A stretch of 64,000 bases of DNA from the NCBI GenBank assembly GCA_028819215.1, contig JAPPMG010000022.1:37275-101274 (forward strand). The letters are read 5' to 3'. Source of the DNA: Bryobacterales bacterium. Lineage in GTDB: Bacteria > Acidobacteriota > Terriglobia > Bryobacterales > UBA6623. This document shows, piece after piece, positions 35,668-47,484 of this stretch (its first letter is position 1; the number at the start of each line of letters is the position of its first letter). The position numbers were made by a program, and so were the translations under genes. The notes under the pieces were generated by a model. That model was given only the letters and a program-made list of their open reading frames with translations, searched no databases and was not told where the DNA came from.

Positions 35668-36447
35668 GTGCCGCAAATCACCATGAAGGAACTGCTCGAA
35701 GCCGGCGTTCATTTCGGGCACCAGACCAGGCACTGGAACCCGAGGATGAAGGAGTTCATCTTCGGCGAACGCAACAACATCCACATCATTGACCTGCAGA
35801 AGACCCTGAAGAACTTCAAAGAGGCCTTGCAGTTCATCGGCGAGCAGGCCGCTCTTGGCAAGACGATGCTGTTCGTCGGCACCAAGCGCCAGGCCCAGGA
35901 GGCGGTGGCCGAGGAGGCCCGCCGCTGCGGCATGTACTACGTCAACCATCGCTGGCTCGGCGGATTGCTGACCAACTGGGTCACGGTGCAGAAGTCGCTC
36001 GACCGCTACAAGGAACTCCAGCGGCTCGCGGAAGAAGAGGGCTATGAGGGGCGCAGGAAGAAGGAGATCTCGCGCCTCGAGCGCGAGCGCAAGGCGCTGG
36101 CGGCCAACATCGCGGGCATCAAGGACATGCCGGGCTTGCCGGACATGGTCTTCATCATCGACACGCGCAAGGAAGAGATCGCCGTGCACGAGGCGCGCAA
36201 GCTCAACATCCCCGTGATCGCGGTTGTGGACACGAATTCCAACCCGGACGAGGTGGACTACGTGATCCCTGGCAACGACGACGCTCTGCGGTCGATTTCG
36301 CTGTTCACCAACAGGGTGGCCGAAGCGGTCCTTGAAGGCAGGGCCACCATCCCGCCGCCCGAGGACGAGCCGGTGGGCGATGAAAGTGGCGATTCAACCG
36401 GCGCGCTGGCGGACGACGGCGTCGGCGTTTCCCCGGTCGCCGAGTAG
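35668..36447 (+). CDS. rpsB: 30S ribosomal protein S2
   Basis: The 259-residue protein has [23 protein letters not shown], the IIDLQKT segment, [25 protein letters not shown] and [18 protein letters not shown], all S2. GTG 35668 follows GGAGG by five bases and gives the normal N-terminus; the frame is open further upstream but without a site. The last 30 residues form an acidic tail, longer than in E. coli. tsf follows, the conserved rpsB-tsf-pyrH-frr order. Confidence 0.96.
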   Translation: MPQITMKELLEAGVHFGHQTRHWNPRMKEFIFGERNNIHIIDLQKTLKNFKEALQFIGEQAALGKTMLFVGTKRQAQEAVAEEARRCGMYYVNHRWLGGLLTNWVTVQKSLDRYKELQRLAEEEGYEGRRKKEISRLERERKALAANIAGIKDMPGLPDMVFIIDTRKEEIAVHEARKLNIPVIAVVDTNSNPDEVDYVIPGNDDALRSISLFTNRVAEAVLEGRATIPPPEDEPVGDESGDSTGALADDGVGVSPVAE

Positions 36448-36495
36448 GTGCCGGCCAGGCCGATCTCGACGGAGGATTTTGAGGGGAGGCATGCA

Positions 36496-37098
36496 ATGGC
36501 GGAAGTTAGCGCAAAGCTAGTCAAGGAACTGCGCGACAAGAGTGGTGCCGGGTTCATGGAGTGCAAAAAGGCACTCGTCGATGCTGGCGGAGATCTTGCC
36601 GCTGCCGAGGTCGCGCTGCGCAAGCGCGGGGTGGCGATCGCCCAGAAGAAGAGCGGCCGTGCCGCCAACGAGGGCGTGGTGGGCAGCTACATCCATGCCG
36701 GCGCCAAGCTTGGCGTGCTTGTCGAAGTGAACTGCGAATCGGATTTCGTGGCGCGCACAGACGACTTCCAGCAGCTCGTCAAGGACATTGCGATGCAGAT
36801 CGCGGCCGCCGATCCGCAGTACATCACTCGCGAGCAGGTGCCGGCGGAGATCGTGGACAAGGAGCGCCAGATCCAGCGCGACCGCGCCTTGCAGGAAGGC
36901 AAGCCCGCAGCCGTCGTCGATCGGATCGTCGATGGCCGCATGGGCAAGTTTTATGAGGAGATCGTGCTGGTAGACCAGCCGTTCGTCAAGGATCCGTCCA
37001 CGACCATCGCTAGCTTGCTCCAGACCACTATCGCCAGGCTGGGCGAGAACATGGCCATCCGGCGCTTCCAGCGCTTCAAGGTCGGCGAGGACTCGTAG
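36496..37098 (+). CDS. tsf: Elongation factor Ts
   Basis: The 200-residue protein has the EF-Ts signature VKELRDKSGAGFMECKKAL, then RKRGVAIAQKKSGR and GVLVEVNCESDFVARTDDF. EF-Ts recycles EF-Tu-GDP. It is a short, one-core form (about 200 residues against 283 in E. coli), as in many non-proteobacterial lineages. ATG 36496 follows GGGGAGG. Confidence 0.96.
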   Translation: MAEVSAKLVKELRDKSGAGFMECKKALVDAGGDLAAAEVALRKRGVAIAQKKSGRAANEGVVGSYIHAGAKLGVLVEVNCESDFVARTDDFQQLVKDIAMQIAAADPQYITREQVPAEIVDKERQIQRDRALQEGKPAAVVDRIVDGRMGKFYEEIVLVDQPFVKDPSTTIASLLQTTIARLGENMAIRRFQRFKVGEDS

Positions 37099-37154
37099 GG
37101 CCGAGCCAGCCAGACCCCTACCTTCAGCCGGGCTATCATGGGGCCGCCCTGACC

Positions 37155-37862
37155 ATGCACAAGCCGCGCCGAGTCCTGTTCAAGCTGTCGGGCGAAATGT
37201 TCGCCGGCCCGGACGCTTGCGGCATTGCCCAGGCTCGCTTGGCTTGGCTCGCGCGCGAGATTGGCGCGGCGCGCTCCGAAGGCGCAGAGGTTGCGCTGGT
37301 GCTTGGTGCGGGCAATTTCGTGCGCGGGGCCTCGCTTGCAACAGCGGGTATCGAGCGCACGACTGCCGACCACATGGGCATGCTCGCCACGCTGATCAAC
37401 TCGCTGGCGCTGGCCGAGGCCCTGCGCGGAGCGGGGGTTCCGAGCAGGGTGCTCAGCGCCGTTCCATGTGCGGCCGTTGCCGAGGCCTACGGTCGCGGGG
37501 CGGCCGTGGCGGCTCTCGAGCGGCAGGAGGTCGTGGTGCTGGCCGGGGGCACCGGCAATCCATACTTCACCACCGATACCGCCGCCTCCTTGCGCGCGGT
37601 AGAGATCGGGGCCGACGTGTTGGCCAAGGGCACCAAGGTCGGGGGGGTCTACGACAAGGATCCCGCGCTTCACCCGGATGCGAAAGCGTTCGAGACCGTG
37701 TCGTACGACCAAGTGCTGGCTCAGAGGCTGGCTGTGATGGACGCCACGGCGGTGGCGATGTGCCGCGACCACTCGCTAAAGGTGTTGGTCTTCGGGCTGG
37801 ACGAAGAGGGCGTCTTGGCACGCGTGGCGCGCGGCGAGACTCCCGGCACGCTGATGTCCTAG
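37155..37862 (+). CDS. pyrH: UMP kinase
   Basis: The 235-residue amino-acid-kinase-fold protein has VLFKLSGEMF, VLGAGNFVRGA, TADHMGMLATLINSLAL, GTGNPYFTTDTAASLRA and DVLAKGTKVGGVYDKDP, diagnostic of PyrH. It phosphorylates UMP to UDP for nucleotide and cell-wall precursor supply. The start ATG 37155 lies 56 bases after tsf. The usual GGGN..R loop reads GAGN here, a mild change. Confidence 0.95.
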   Translation: MHKPRRVLFKLSGEMFAGPDACGIAQARLAWLAREIGAARSEGAEVALVLGAGNFVRGASLATAGIERTTADHMGMLATLINSLALAEALRGAGVPSRVLSAVPCAAVAEAYGRGAAVAALERQEVVVLAGGTGNPYFTTDTAASLRAVEIGADVLAKGTKVGGVYDKDPALHPDAKAFETVSYDQVLAQRLAVMDATAVAMCRDHSLKVLVFGLDEEGVLARVARGETPGTLMS

Positions 37863-37896
37863 GGTGTTTGGAGCAAGAAAATAAGGAGAGACGCGC

Positions 37897-38478
37897 ATGA
37901 CACACATCCACGGAGAGAACGTCGCCGAGGTCAACACCGAGGCACGCGCGCGGATGGAGAAGTCGGTCCAAGACCTTTCCCGTGCGATGTCCACGATTCG
38001 CACGGGGCGCGCCTCGATCGCTCTGCTAGATCCGATCAAGGTCGACTACTACGGCACCTCCACGCCGCTGAGCCAGATGGCGACGCTGGCTACGCCGAAT
38101 CCCACGACTCTCACGATTCAGCCATGGGACATCACGCAGTTGGGTGCCATCGAAAAGGCGATTCAACTGTCCGACCTTGGCATCAATCCGGCCAATGACG
38201 GCAAGATCATCCGCCTGGCCGTGCCGCCCCTGACTGCGGAGCGCCGCCACGATCTCGTCAAGCGGCTCCACGATGTCGTCGAACAGCACAGGGTGGCTGT
38301 GCGCAACATCCGCCGCGATGCCAACGACGCAATCAAGCAGCTCGAGAAGGACAAGGCCATCTCGGAGGACGAGAGCAAGCGCGGCCACGACCTGATCCAG
38401 AAGAGCACCGATGACGCGATCAAGCGCATCAATGCGGCGGGAACAGCGAAGGAAGGGGAGATCCTCGAAATCGGGTAG
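37897..38478 (+). CDS. frr: Ribosome recycling factor
   Basis: The 193-residue protein has RMEKSVQDLSRAMSTIRTGRASIALLDPIKVDYYGTSTPL near the start and VAVRNIRRDANDAIKQLEKD, EDESKRGHDLIQKSTDDAIK at the end, the RRF three-helix bundle. With EF-G it splits post-termination ribosomes. AAGGAGAG precedes ATG 37897. Confidence 0.96.
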   Translation: MTHIHGENVAEVNTEARARMEKSVQDLSRAMSTIRTGRASIALLDPIKVDYYGTSTPLSQMATLATPNPTTLTIQPWDITQLGAIEKAIQLSDLGINPANDGKIIRLAVPPLTAERRHDLVKRLHDVVEQHRVAVRNIRRDANDAIKQLEKDKAISEDESKRGHDLIQKSTDDAIKRINAAGTAKEGEILEIG

Positions 38479-38512
38479 GCCGCTCTCGCTTGCGACCGCA
38501 TGGAAGCGGAAA

Positions 38513-39151
38513 ATGGATGCGCGGCTCAGGTCGGCGGTTCTTGCGGATTTTCCGGCGGTTTATCCCATCATCGATTCCGGCGCCCCGAGGGCGGCCGGGA
38601 GCGATCCTGCACGAATGGCGAGCGCTCTTGCAAATGCCGGCGCGCGAATCGTCCAGTACCGACACAAGGGCGAGTTCGGTAGACGGCAATTTGAAGAAGC
38701 CCGTGCGGCGGGCGAGGTCCTGCGCCATGCTGGCGTCGTTTTCGTGGTCAATGACCGGGCGGACATCGCCCTGGCCTTGCAGGCCGACGGCGTCCATGTC
38801 GGGCAAGACGACCTGCCGCCTGCAGAAGTGCGGCGGCTGATCGGCTCGGACATCCTGTTGGGATACTCAACCCACAATGCCGCCCAACTCTCGGACGACG
38901 CGTGCCGGTGGGCCGACTACCTGGCGATTGGTCCGGCCTTCCACACGTCCAGCAAGCGGAATCCAGACCCGGTCGTCGGAATCGAAGGCGTGCGCGAGGC
39001 GCGTTCAATGACGGCCAAGCCGTTGGTTGCGATAGGAGGCATCACGCTCTCCAACGCGAGCGAAGTCTTGGCGGCGGGAGCAGACAGCGTTTCGGCGATT
39101 TCCGGCATCACCCCCGGCAACATGGCCCAGTGGATGCGGCTGGGCCGTTGA
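38513..39151 (+). CDS. thiE: Thiamine-phosphate synthase
   Basis: The 212-residue TIM barrel has IVQYRHKGEFGRRQF, VNDRADIALALQADGVHVGQDDLP, GYSTHNAAQL, YLAIGPAFHTSSK and AIGGITLSNASEVLAAGADSVSAIS, a complete ThiE set. It couples the thiazole and pyrimidine moieties of thiamine. ATG 38513 is 32 bases after frr. No other thiamine gene or TPP riboswitch is seen nearby. TenI-like paralogues exist, but conserved phosphate-binding motifs favour ThiE. Confidence 0.88.
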   Translation: MDARLRSAVLADFPAVYPIIDSGAPRAAGSDPARMASALANAGARIVQYRHKGEFGRRQFEEARAAGEVLRHAGVVFVVNDRADIALALQADGVHVGQDDLPPAEVRRLIGSDILLGYSTHNAAQLSDDACRWADYLAIGPAFHTSSKRNPDPVVGIEGVREARSMTAKPLVAIGGITLSNASEVLAAGADSVSAISGITPGNMAQWMRLGR

Positions 39152-39296
39152 GCAGGCGGAGGTTCGCCGGTTGCCCCGCTGTCGGCAGGCGGCAACCCGG
39201 CAGTCCGTCGGTCGTCCTGCCGCTTGCTTCGAGACTGGCTGAGTCGGCACTAGAATGGGAGTTTGCCCCAACGCGTGGGGCCCGGCTCTGTCCTCT

Positions 39297-41945
<2,649 letters not shown>

Positions 41946-41970
41946 CGTTCTGTCCGAGCCTCCGCCGGGA

Positions 41971-42681
41971 CTATTTTCGCCGAGGTCGGCTGGGGCGCAT
42001 CTCGATGCGGCTGGCGAGGTTCCGGCCGGGCGTCTTGAAGAGGTGGATCGCCATGGATGCAATGGCTGCCGGGTCGAGCTTCCATTCCGCGCCTTCGATC
42101 TCTGACCTGAACCCGGTTTGCACGCTGCCGGGCATGATCGTGCTTACGCGGATATTCGAGTGGCGCAGGTCTAGCATCATCGCTTCGGTGAACCCGGCCA
42201 GTCCGAATTTGGACGCGTTGTAGGCCGCGCCAGTGGCGAACGGGTACTTTCCCGCCAAGCTGCCGATATTGAGAATGAATCCTCCTCCGCGCCGCTTCAT
42301 GCGAGCCGCCGCCAGATTGGAGCAGTAGAACGGCCCGCTCAGGTTCGTATCAATGACCTCCCGCCACAGTTCAGGGGCGAGTTCGTCGACCGCGCCGAAA
42401 TGACCCACGCCGGCATTGTTCACCAAGATGTCCGCGTCGCCGAGCTCTTGGTCGACGAATGAGAAAAACCCCTCGACCTCCTCCCAGCGGCCTACATTGC
42501 ACGGACGGCCAACGATCCTGCCCTGCGTGCCCAGAGATCGGATCGCCGCGGAGAGCGTGGCCGGGCTTCGGCCACAAATCGCCACGTGAGCCCCTTCGGC
42601 CAGCAATGCCTCGGCGATCGAGTAACCAATCCCCTTCGTGCCACCCGTGACGATGGCGCACTGCCCCTTGAGATCTGTCAT
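41971..42681 (-). CDS. Short-chain dehydrogenase/reductase
   Basis: The 236-residue SDR has the cofactor loop TGGTKGIGYSI (about 12-22), NNAGVGHFG, the catalytic Ser in LNIGSLAGKYPF and Y-x-x-x-K in AAYNASKFG. The Arg after the second strand (ICGRSP) suggests NADP(H). The family is broad and the substrate unknown; the pattern is close to FabG-like 3-oxoacyl reductases. ATG 42681 is the first with the conserved N-terminal strand. Confidence 0.85.
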   Translation of the reverse strand: MTDLKGQCAIVTGGTKGIGYSIAEALLAEGAHVAICGRSPATLSAAIRSLGTQGRIVGRPCNVGRWEEVEGFFSFVDQELGDADILVNNAGVGHFGAVDELAPELWREVIDTNLSGPFYCSNLAAARMKRRGGGFILNIGSLAGKYPFATGAAYNASKFGLAGFTEAMMLDLRHSNIRVSTIMPGSVQTGFRSEIEGAEWKLDPAAIASMAIHLFKTPGRNLASRIEMRPSRPRRK

Positions 42682-42787
42682 CGAAGTGCGGCCAGAGGGA
42701 CGAACGTTGGCTCCGCGCCTATAGCAGCCAAGGCTCTGGCCTTCGATACAATAGCATTTCGCGGATGGTGCCGCTCCCACCCTCTTG

Positions 42788-43411
42788 ATGTCAGACGCAG
42801 AGACTCCCGCAGTGCGGGCAGAGATAATCTCTATCTGCCAAGAACACCTGGCCCGCCTGGGCGAAGAGGCCGGTCGGGTTGCCGAGGATCGCCTCACGGC
42901 CCTTGCATCGAAGACAGCCGCCGACACTGCCGCTCTGCTGGATCAAATCGCCGCCTCGACGCGGCGGATTCGTGCAGCGGGGGATGCCGCTGCGGTGCTG
43001 GTCGAACTCGCCGACTCGGTCGGCCAGCTTTGTGACCGTGCAGTAGTCCTCCTGAGCGATGGCAACCGGCTGACCGGCTTTCGCGCGTCGGGCGCCGAGT
43101 CTCCCGCCGGATCGGCGGATTTGGGCCAAGTCTCGTTCGATCTCGCATCCGCCCCCGCGTTGGCCCATGCGGTAGAGACCAAAGACGCGGTAGTCATCAC
43201 AGGCGGCCAGCACAACGTGTCTCACCAACTCGCGTCTGAACTGGGCTATTCGAACGACACAGAGTTGCGCGCCATGCCCTTGGTCTTGCGGGACACCGTC
43301 CTCGGGCTGGTGCTTGTGGACGGTGCCGCGGTTCGACAGTCGGCCATCGAATCTCTCATCCTCACGGCCGAGGCTTGGATCGAGGCACTGAATTCGCGCC
43401 CCAAGACTTGA
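42788..43411 (+). CDS. GAF-like domain protein of unknown role
   Basis: The 208-residue protein has an N-terminal helical part (1-75, Ala-rich) and a GAF-like region (about 75-195: VLVELADSVGQLCDRAVVLLSDGNRLTGFRASG ... AMPLVLRDTVLGLVLVDG). No kinase or cyclase output domain is attached, so it may be an adaptor or a small-ligand sensor. It stands divergent from the SDR gene and just before the transglycosylase. I do not recognise a closer family. Confidence 0.7.
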   Translation: MSDAETPAVRAEIISICQEHLARLGEEAGRVAEDRLTALASKTAADTAALLDQIAASTRRIRAAGDAAAVLVELADSVGQLCDRAVVLLSDGNRLTGFRASGAESPAGSADLGQVSFDLASAPALAHAVETKDAVVITGGQHNVSHQLASELGYSNDTELRAMPLVLRDTVLGLVLVDGAAVRQSAIESLILTAEAWIEALNSRPKT

Positions 43412-43466
43412 TGCTCCGATCCATAGAATTCACGCTCAGCAGTTCTCTGGCGGTTCGTTGCGCGCG

Positions 43467-45632
43467 ATGATAAGACCTAGTCCATGCCTGCGAGTCGCCG
43501 GGCTGGCGGCGACGTTTCTGATCGTTGCACCAGGCGCTGCTGGCGCGGTTCCCGCGAAGCTCAGCGAGTTGAGCCGGGCGCTGCGTGCATCCCGCTCTGA
43601 TGCGAATTTTCGCGCCTTGCAGAGCTTCGCCGAGAGTGCGTCCGGGAGGGATCGCGCGCTCGCCCACTATGCCATCGGCATGGCGCACTATCGGGACAAG
43701 GACTACCCTGCTGCCGAGAGTGCCTTGGCAAGGGTGGGTGCGACGGACGACTGGGCGGCGGAGTATGCCGCCTACTATCGTGCCCGGTGCATCGTGCTGG
43801 CAGAGGAGTTCGAGCGTGCGCTCGCGCCCCTCAGCGATTTCGCCAAGCGGTTCCCAAGCAGCTTGTTTCGTCCTGCCGCCGGCCGGCTGCGCGTGGAGAG
43901 CCTGCTGAGGCTGAAGCGCTTGGACGAAGCCAGGGCGCTGCTTGCCGCTGGTTCGAGCGCGTTGGAAGAGCCGGTTCGGCTATACCTGTCGGGGCGGGCC
44001 GAACACTTGGACGGCCAGCTCGAGCGCGCAGTCTCGCTCTATCGCGAGGCGTACTATTTCTACCCGTTCAGCGACCAAGCTCGCGCCGCTGAGGAGCAAC
44101 TCAACCGGCTGCGTGCAGCCATGGGCGACGGCTATCCTAAGGCGCCCGCCAAGTGGCGGCTGGCGCGAGCGGAGAGTCTTCGCAAGGGGCGCGAGTATAC
44201 ACGCGCGGCGGCGGAATACGGCAGGGCTTTGAGTGCGGGCCTGACGGGGGACGAGCGCGACCGAGCGGTCATCGGCCGGGGCGCGGCGGATTACTCGCGG
44301 CGGAGGTCTTCCGCGGCGTACACGTCTCTAGCAAGGGCACGTCCTCGAGAGCCGGAACTGGAAGCACAGCGCCTCTACCTGCTGTGCGCCATCGAGCGCC
44401 GCAAGCGCATCGTTGGCGAGATGCTGTCCAGCATCTCCAAGCTGGCTGCGAAGCATGGCAAGTCGCCGTGGTACGAGGAAGCGCTGCTTTCCGTCGGCAA
44501 CTACTACTACCTGCTGGACGACCGGCCCAGCTATTCCAAGTGGTTCCGGCGCTTGGCCGAAGCCTTTCCGCAGGGCAAGCATGCCGCCTACGCCCATTGG
44601 AAGCTCTGCTGGCGCGCTTGGCTGGACGACACTCCCGACCGCGCCGAACTGCTGAACGAACACATCCAGCGCTACGGTGGCGCGTCCACAGGGGCCGGGG
44701 CGATCTATTGGCTCGGGCGCCTGCACGAGGACCGCGGGCGCCGGGCGGAAGCCGCAGCGCACTTCAATGCGGTCATGGGCGGCTTTCCGCACTACTACTA
44801 TGCGTTCCTTTCTGAGGAGCGGCTCCGGCGCATGGGCAACGTGACCGCGGACGCGCAAACCGAGCGCAGGATCTTGGCTGGCCTGCCCAAGGTTCGGTCG
44901 CTCGCGTCACAGCCGCTCGCAGCAACGCAGGAATTGCTGCAGCGGGCCGGAGACCTCCACCAGCTCGGGTTCGATGACGACGCCCGCACAGAGTACTCCC
45001 GTGTGGACTACCGCAAGCCGGACGGCCACTTCGCCGGGTTGCATCTCGGCCGCATGCACGAGGGTCGCGACGAGCACCACTTGGCGTTGCGGGCGATGAA
45101 GCGCTACGTATTCGGCTATCTGCGCATGCCTTACGATTCGTTGGACATCGAATACTGGCGCCTGCTGTTTCCGATCGGCTGGGAAGATCGCCTGCGCTCC
45201 AGGTCCGAGCGCCACGGCTTGGACCCGTATCTGGTGGCGGCCCTGATCCGCCAGGAGTCGGAGTTTCACGCCGGCGCGAGGTCCCGTGCCGGCGCCTTGG
45301 GCCTGATGCAGATCATGCCCGGGACGGGCCGCGGACTGTTCCGCCGCTTGGGCATCTCCGGCTTCGCCAACCGGAAGCTGACGGTACCTGACATCAGCCT
45401 GCGGCTCGGCACGTTCCACCTCAAGGAGGTGCTGGCGCAGTTCGGTGGAGAGCTGGAAAAGACGTTGGCGGGTTACAACGCCGGGGAGCGGCGCATCGGG
45501 CAGTGGATGGCGCTTGGCCCGTTTGAGGACAGCGAGGAATTCGCCGAGACGATTCCGTTCAGCGAGACCCGCGGGTACGTGCAGTCCGTGCTCCGAAATC
45601 GCGCCATGTACGAGCGCGTCTACGGCGACTGA
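43467..45632 (+). CDS. Soluble lytic transglycosylase (Slt70-like) with TPR-type N-terminus
   Basis: The 721-residue protein begins with a signal peptide (MIRPSPCLRVAGLAATFLIV). A long array of helical TPR-like repeats follows (about 30-560). A goose-type SLT domain ends it: ALIRQESEFHAGARSRAGALGLMQIMPGTG with catalytic Glu, and TLAGYNAGERRIGQWM. It should cleave the glycan strands of peptidoglycan, producing 1,6-anhydroMurNAc. The superhelical N-terminus recalls the Slt70 ring. ATG 43467 is preferred over a TTG three codons upstream. Confidence 0.88.
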   Translation: MIRPSPCLRVAGLAATFLIVAPGAAGAVPAKLSELSRALRASRSDANFRALQSFAESASGRDRALAHYAIGMAHYRDKDYPAAESALARVGATDDWAAEYAAYYRARCIVLAEEFERALAPLSDFAKRFPSSLFRPAAGRLRVESLLRLKRLDEARALLAAGSSALEEPVRLYLSGRAEHLDGQLERAVSLYREAYYFYPFSDQARAAEEQLNRLRAAMGDGYPKAPAKWRLARAESLRKGREYTRAAAEYGRALSAGLTGDERDRAVIGRGAADYSRRRSSAAYTSLARARPREPELEAQRLYLLCAIERRKRIVGEMLSSISKLAAKHGKSPWYEEALLSVGNYYYLLDDRPSYSKWFRRLAEAFPQGKHAAYAHWKLCWRAWLDDTPDRAELLNEHIQRYGGASTGAGAIYWLGRLHEDRGRRAEAAAHFNAVMGGFPHYYYAFLSEERLRRMGNVTADAQTERRILAGLPKVRSLASQPLAATQELLQRAGDLHQLGFDDDARTEYSRVDYRKPDGHFAGLHLGRMHEGRDEHHLALRAMKRYVFGYLRMPYDSLDIEYWRLLFPIGWEDRLRSRSERHGLDPYLVAALIRQESEFHAGARSRAGALGLMQIMPGTGRGLFRRLGISGFANRKLTVPDISLRLGTFHLKEVLAQFGGELEKTLAGYNAGERRIGQWMALGPFEDSEEFAETIPFSETRGYVQSVLRNRAMYERVYGD

Positions 45633-45683
45633 GGCGAGCGAGGCCGGTCTCGGCCCCGGCTGGCCTTCGAATCCCGGACGGAC

Positions 45684-46361
45684 CTAAGCGATCCGGCCGT
45701 CCTTCATGCGCACGACCCGGTCCGTGCAGTACGCCGCCGCCTCTGGATTATGGGTGATCATCATGACGGTCTGCCCCAGATTCTGGTGGAGAGTCTTGAG
45801 CGTGTCTAGGACCGCCATCGAATTCTCGGAGTCCAGATTTCCGGTAGGCTCGTCAGCGAGCAGGATCTGCGGACGGTTTACCAGCGCTCGTGCGATCGCC
45901 ACCCTCTGCTGCTCGCCTCCGGAGAGGGCGTTCGGCTTGTGGCGCATGCGGTGCCCAATGCCCAAGATGCGCACGACTTCATTGAACTGAGCGCGGTCAC
46001 GGTCGGCCGACCCGGCAATGTGCTGGGCAATCCGGATGTTCTCCTCGGCGTTGAGGGTCGCCAAGAGGTTGAAGCGCTGGAACACGAAGCCGACCTTGGT
46101 CTTGCGCAGTTCGGTGCGCTGCGCATCCGACATGCCGGCTAGGTCTTGGCCGTCAATCTCCACCGCGCCGCTGGTCGGAGCGAGCATGCCCCCGATGATG
46201 TGGAACAGGGTCGACTTGCCGGATCCGGACGGCCCTAGCAGGGCGACGAACTCGCCGGCTTGGACTTCCATGGACACGCCGCGAAGGGCTGGCACGTCCA
46301 CGCTGCCAAGCCGGTAGACCTTTCTCAGGTTCGAGGTCTTGATCAGGGCGTCAGCCGGCAC
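45684..46361 (-). CDS. ABC transporter ATPase, LolD/MacB-type
   Basis: The 225-residue ATPase has Walker A GPSGSGKST, Q-loop FVFQRFNLLATL, signature LSGGEQQRVAIARAL, Walker B ILLADEPTGNLDS and His switch MITHNP. The MacB/LolD/FtsE clade signature RFNLL and TGNLD is plain. GTG 46361 follows AAGGAG by six bases. It pairs with the permease gene 20 bases upstream, so this is a half-transporter extruding or extracting lipoproteins or envelope compounds. Confidence 0.9.
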   Translation of the reverse strand: MPADALIKTSNLRKVYRLGSVDVPALRGVSMEVQAGEFVALLGPSGSGKSTLFHIIGGMLAPTSGAVEIDGQDLAGMSDAQRTELRKTKVGFVFQRFNLLATLNAEENIRIAQHIAGSADRDRAQFNEVVRILGIGHRMRHKPNALSGGEQQRVAIARALVNRPQILLADEPTGNLDSENSMAVLDTLKTLHQNLGQTVMMITHNPEAAAYCTDRVVRMKDGRIA

Positions 46362-46380
46362 TTGCAACTCCTTCCCGCCC

Positions 46381-47472
46381 TCACTCGTAGGAGAGAACCT
46401 CGCACGGATCAGCCTTGGCCGCCTTCCAGGCAGGGTAGGAGGCTCCCGCGACCGAGCCGACGATGGTGAGCACTGCGGCCCCCGCCAACCACTCCGGGAT
46501 GAAGATGATTGGAATGAGGGGGTAACGGATGGCGACCAACTCCTTGCCAACGACACTCAGCCCATAGCCGAGCACGATGCCGATTGCGCTCACGACCAGC
46601 GTCTCGCGCATCACGATGGAGCCGATCACCCGCTTTGAAGCGCCAATGGCCTTGAGGATCCCGATCTCCCTCGTGCGCTCCAAGATCGCCGTGTACATGG
46701 CGAGCATGACCACGATGAAGCCGATCGCCACCGCGATCGAAATGATGATATTGACGAACTGCGAGGACATCCGGCGCACGTCCGTCGCCATCGTCGCTAG
46801 AAAGTCCTCGACGGAAATGACGACGCGATTCGGCAGCAGCGTCTGCAGGTCTGCGATCAACTCCCGCGTCTTGGTCGAGTCTTCGAGCTTGAGGTATACC
46901 TGGCTGACCCGGCCCTGCCAGCCTTGCAGGTCGCTCATCGTTTCGGGGGGGATGAACACGCGCGACATCTTGCCGGTCTCCATGATGCCGACCACCTCAA
47001 ATTCCCGGCTCATCAGCTCGATGCTGTCCCCGACGGAAACCTCTTCCTGACGGGCGTAGAGCTCGTCGACGACCGCCTCGTACGGCGCGGCATACGTGCG
47101 GCCTTCAAAAATCACGATCCCGCCGCTCATGGCGTCGAACGCCGGCCAGTCGACACCGGTGATGGTCTGAACGTTGCCAGGGGTGTAGACGGTGGCCCCT
47201 AGCGCGTGCTCAATCTGCGGATAGCGTTCCATGAGCATGGCTGGAAGCTTGTCGGAAATATCGGCAGTGCTAAGCGCGGCGCCTGAGAACTGCGGTCGGA
47301 CGAGGATGTCGGCCCCCACGCCGCGCGTCCGGCGCAGCGACTCGGTGAGCAAGCCTTCCGAGACCCCGACCATCATCACGATCATCGCGACCTCGACCGC
47401 CACGGCAAGGATCGTAAGGCCCGTGCGCACGGGCCGGTGAAGCAGGTTGCGGAGGACCAAGCGGTGAATCAT
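46381..47472 (-). CDS. ABC transporter permease, LolC/MacB-type
   Basis: The 363-residue permease has one N-terminal membrane helix (about 19-40), a large periplasmic MacB_PCD-like domain (about 50-230) and three C-terminal helices in an FtsX-like unit (VNIIISIAVAIGFIVVMLAMYTAILERTREIGILKAIGASKRVIG). The coupling-helix sequence EIGILKAIGAS is typical. With the ATPase it forms a type VII (mechanotransmission) ABC exporter. The adjoining lipoprotein may be its client or partner. Confidence 0.9.
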   Translation of the reverse strand: MIHRLVLRNLLHRPVRTGLTILAVAVEVAMIVMMVGVSEGLLTESLRRTRGVGADILVRPQFSGAALSTADISDKLPAMLMERYPQIEHALGATVYTPGNVQTITGVDWPAFDAMSGGIVIFEGRTYAAPYEAVVDELYARQEEVSVGDSIELMSREFEVVGIMETGKMSRVFIPPETMSDLQGWQGRVSQVYLKLEDSTKTRELIADLQTLLPNRVVISVEDFLATMATDVRRMSSQFVNIIISIAVAIGFIVVMLAMYTAILERTREIGILKAIGASKRVIGSIVMRETLVVSAIGIVLGYGLSVVGKELVAIRYPLIPIIFIPEWLAGAAVLTIVGSVAGASYPAWKAAKADPCEVLSYE

Positions 47473-47484
47473 GGCTAGCGCTTG

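Noticed and set aside
38461..38512. TPP riboswitch before thiE
   Set aside because: The 34-base gap to frr is too short and lacks the conserved CUGAGA element.
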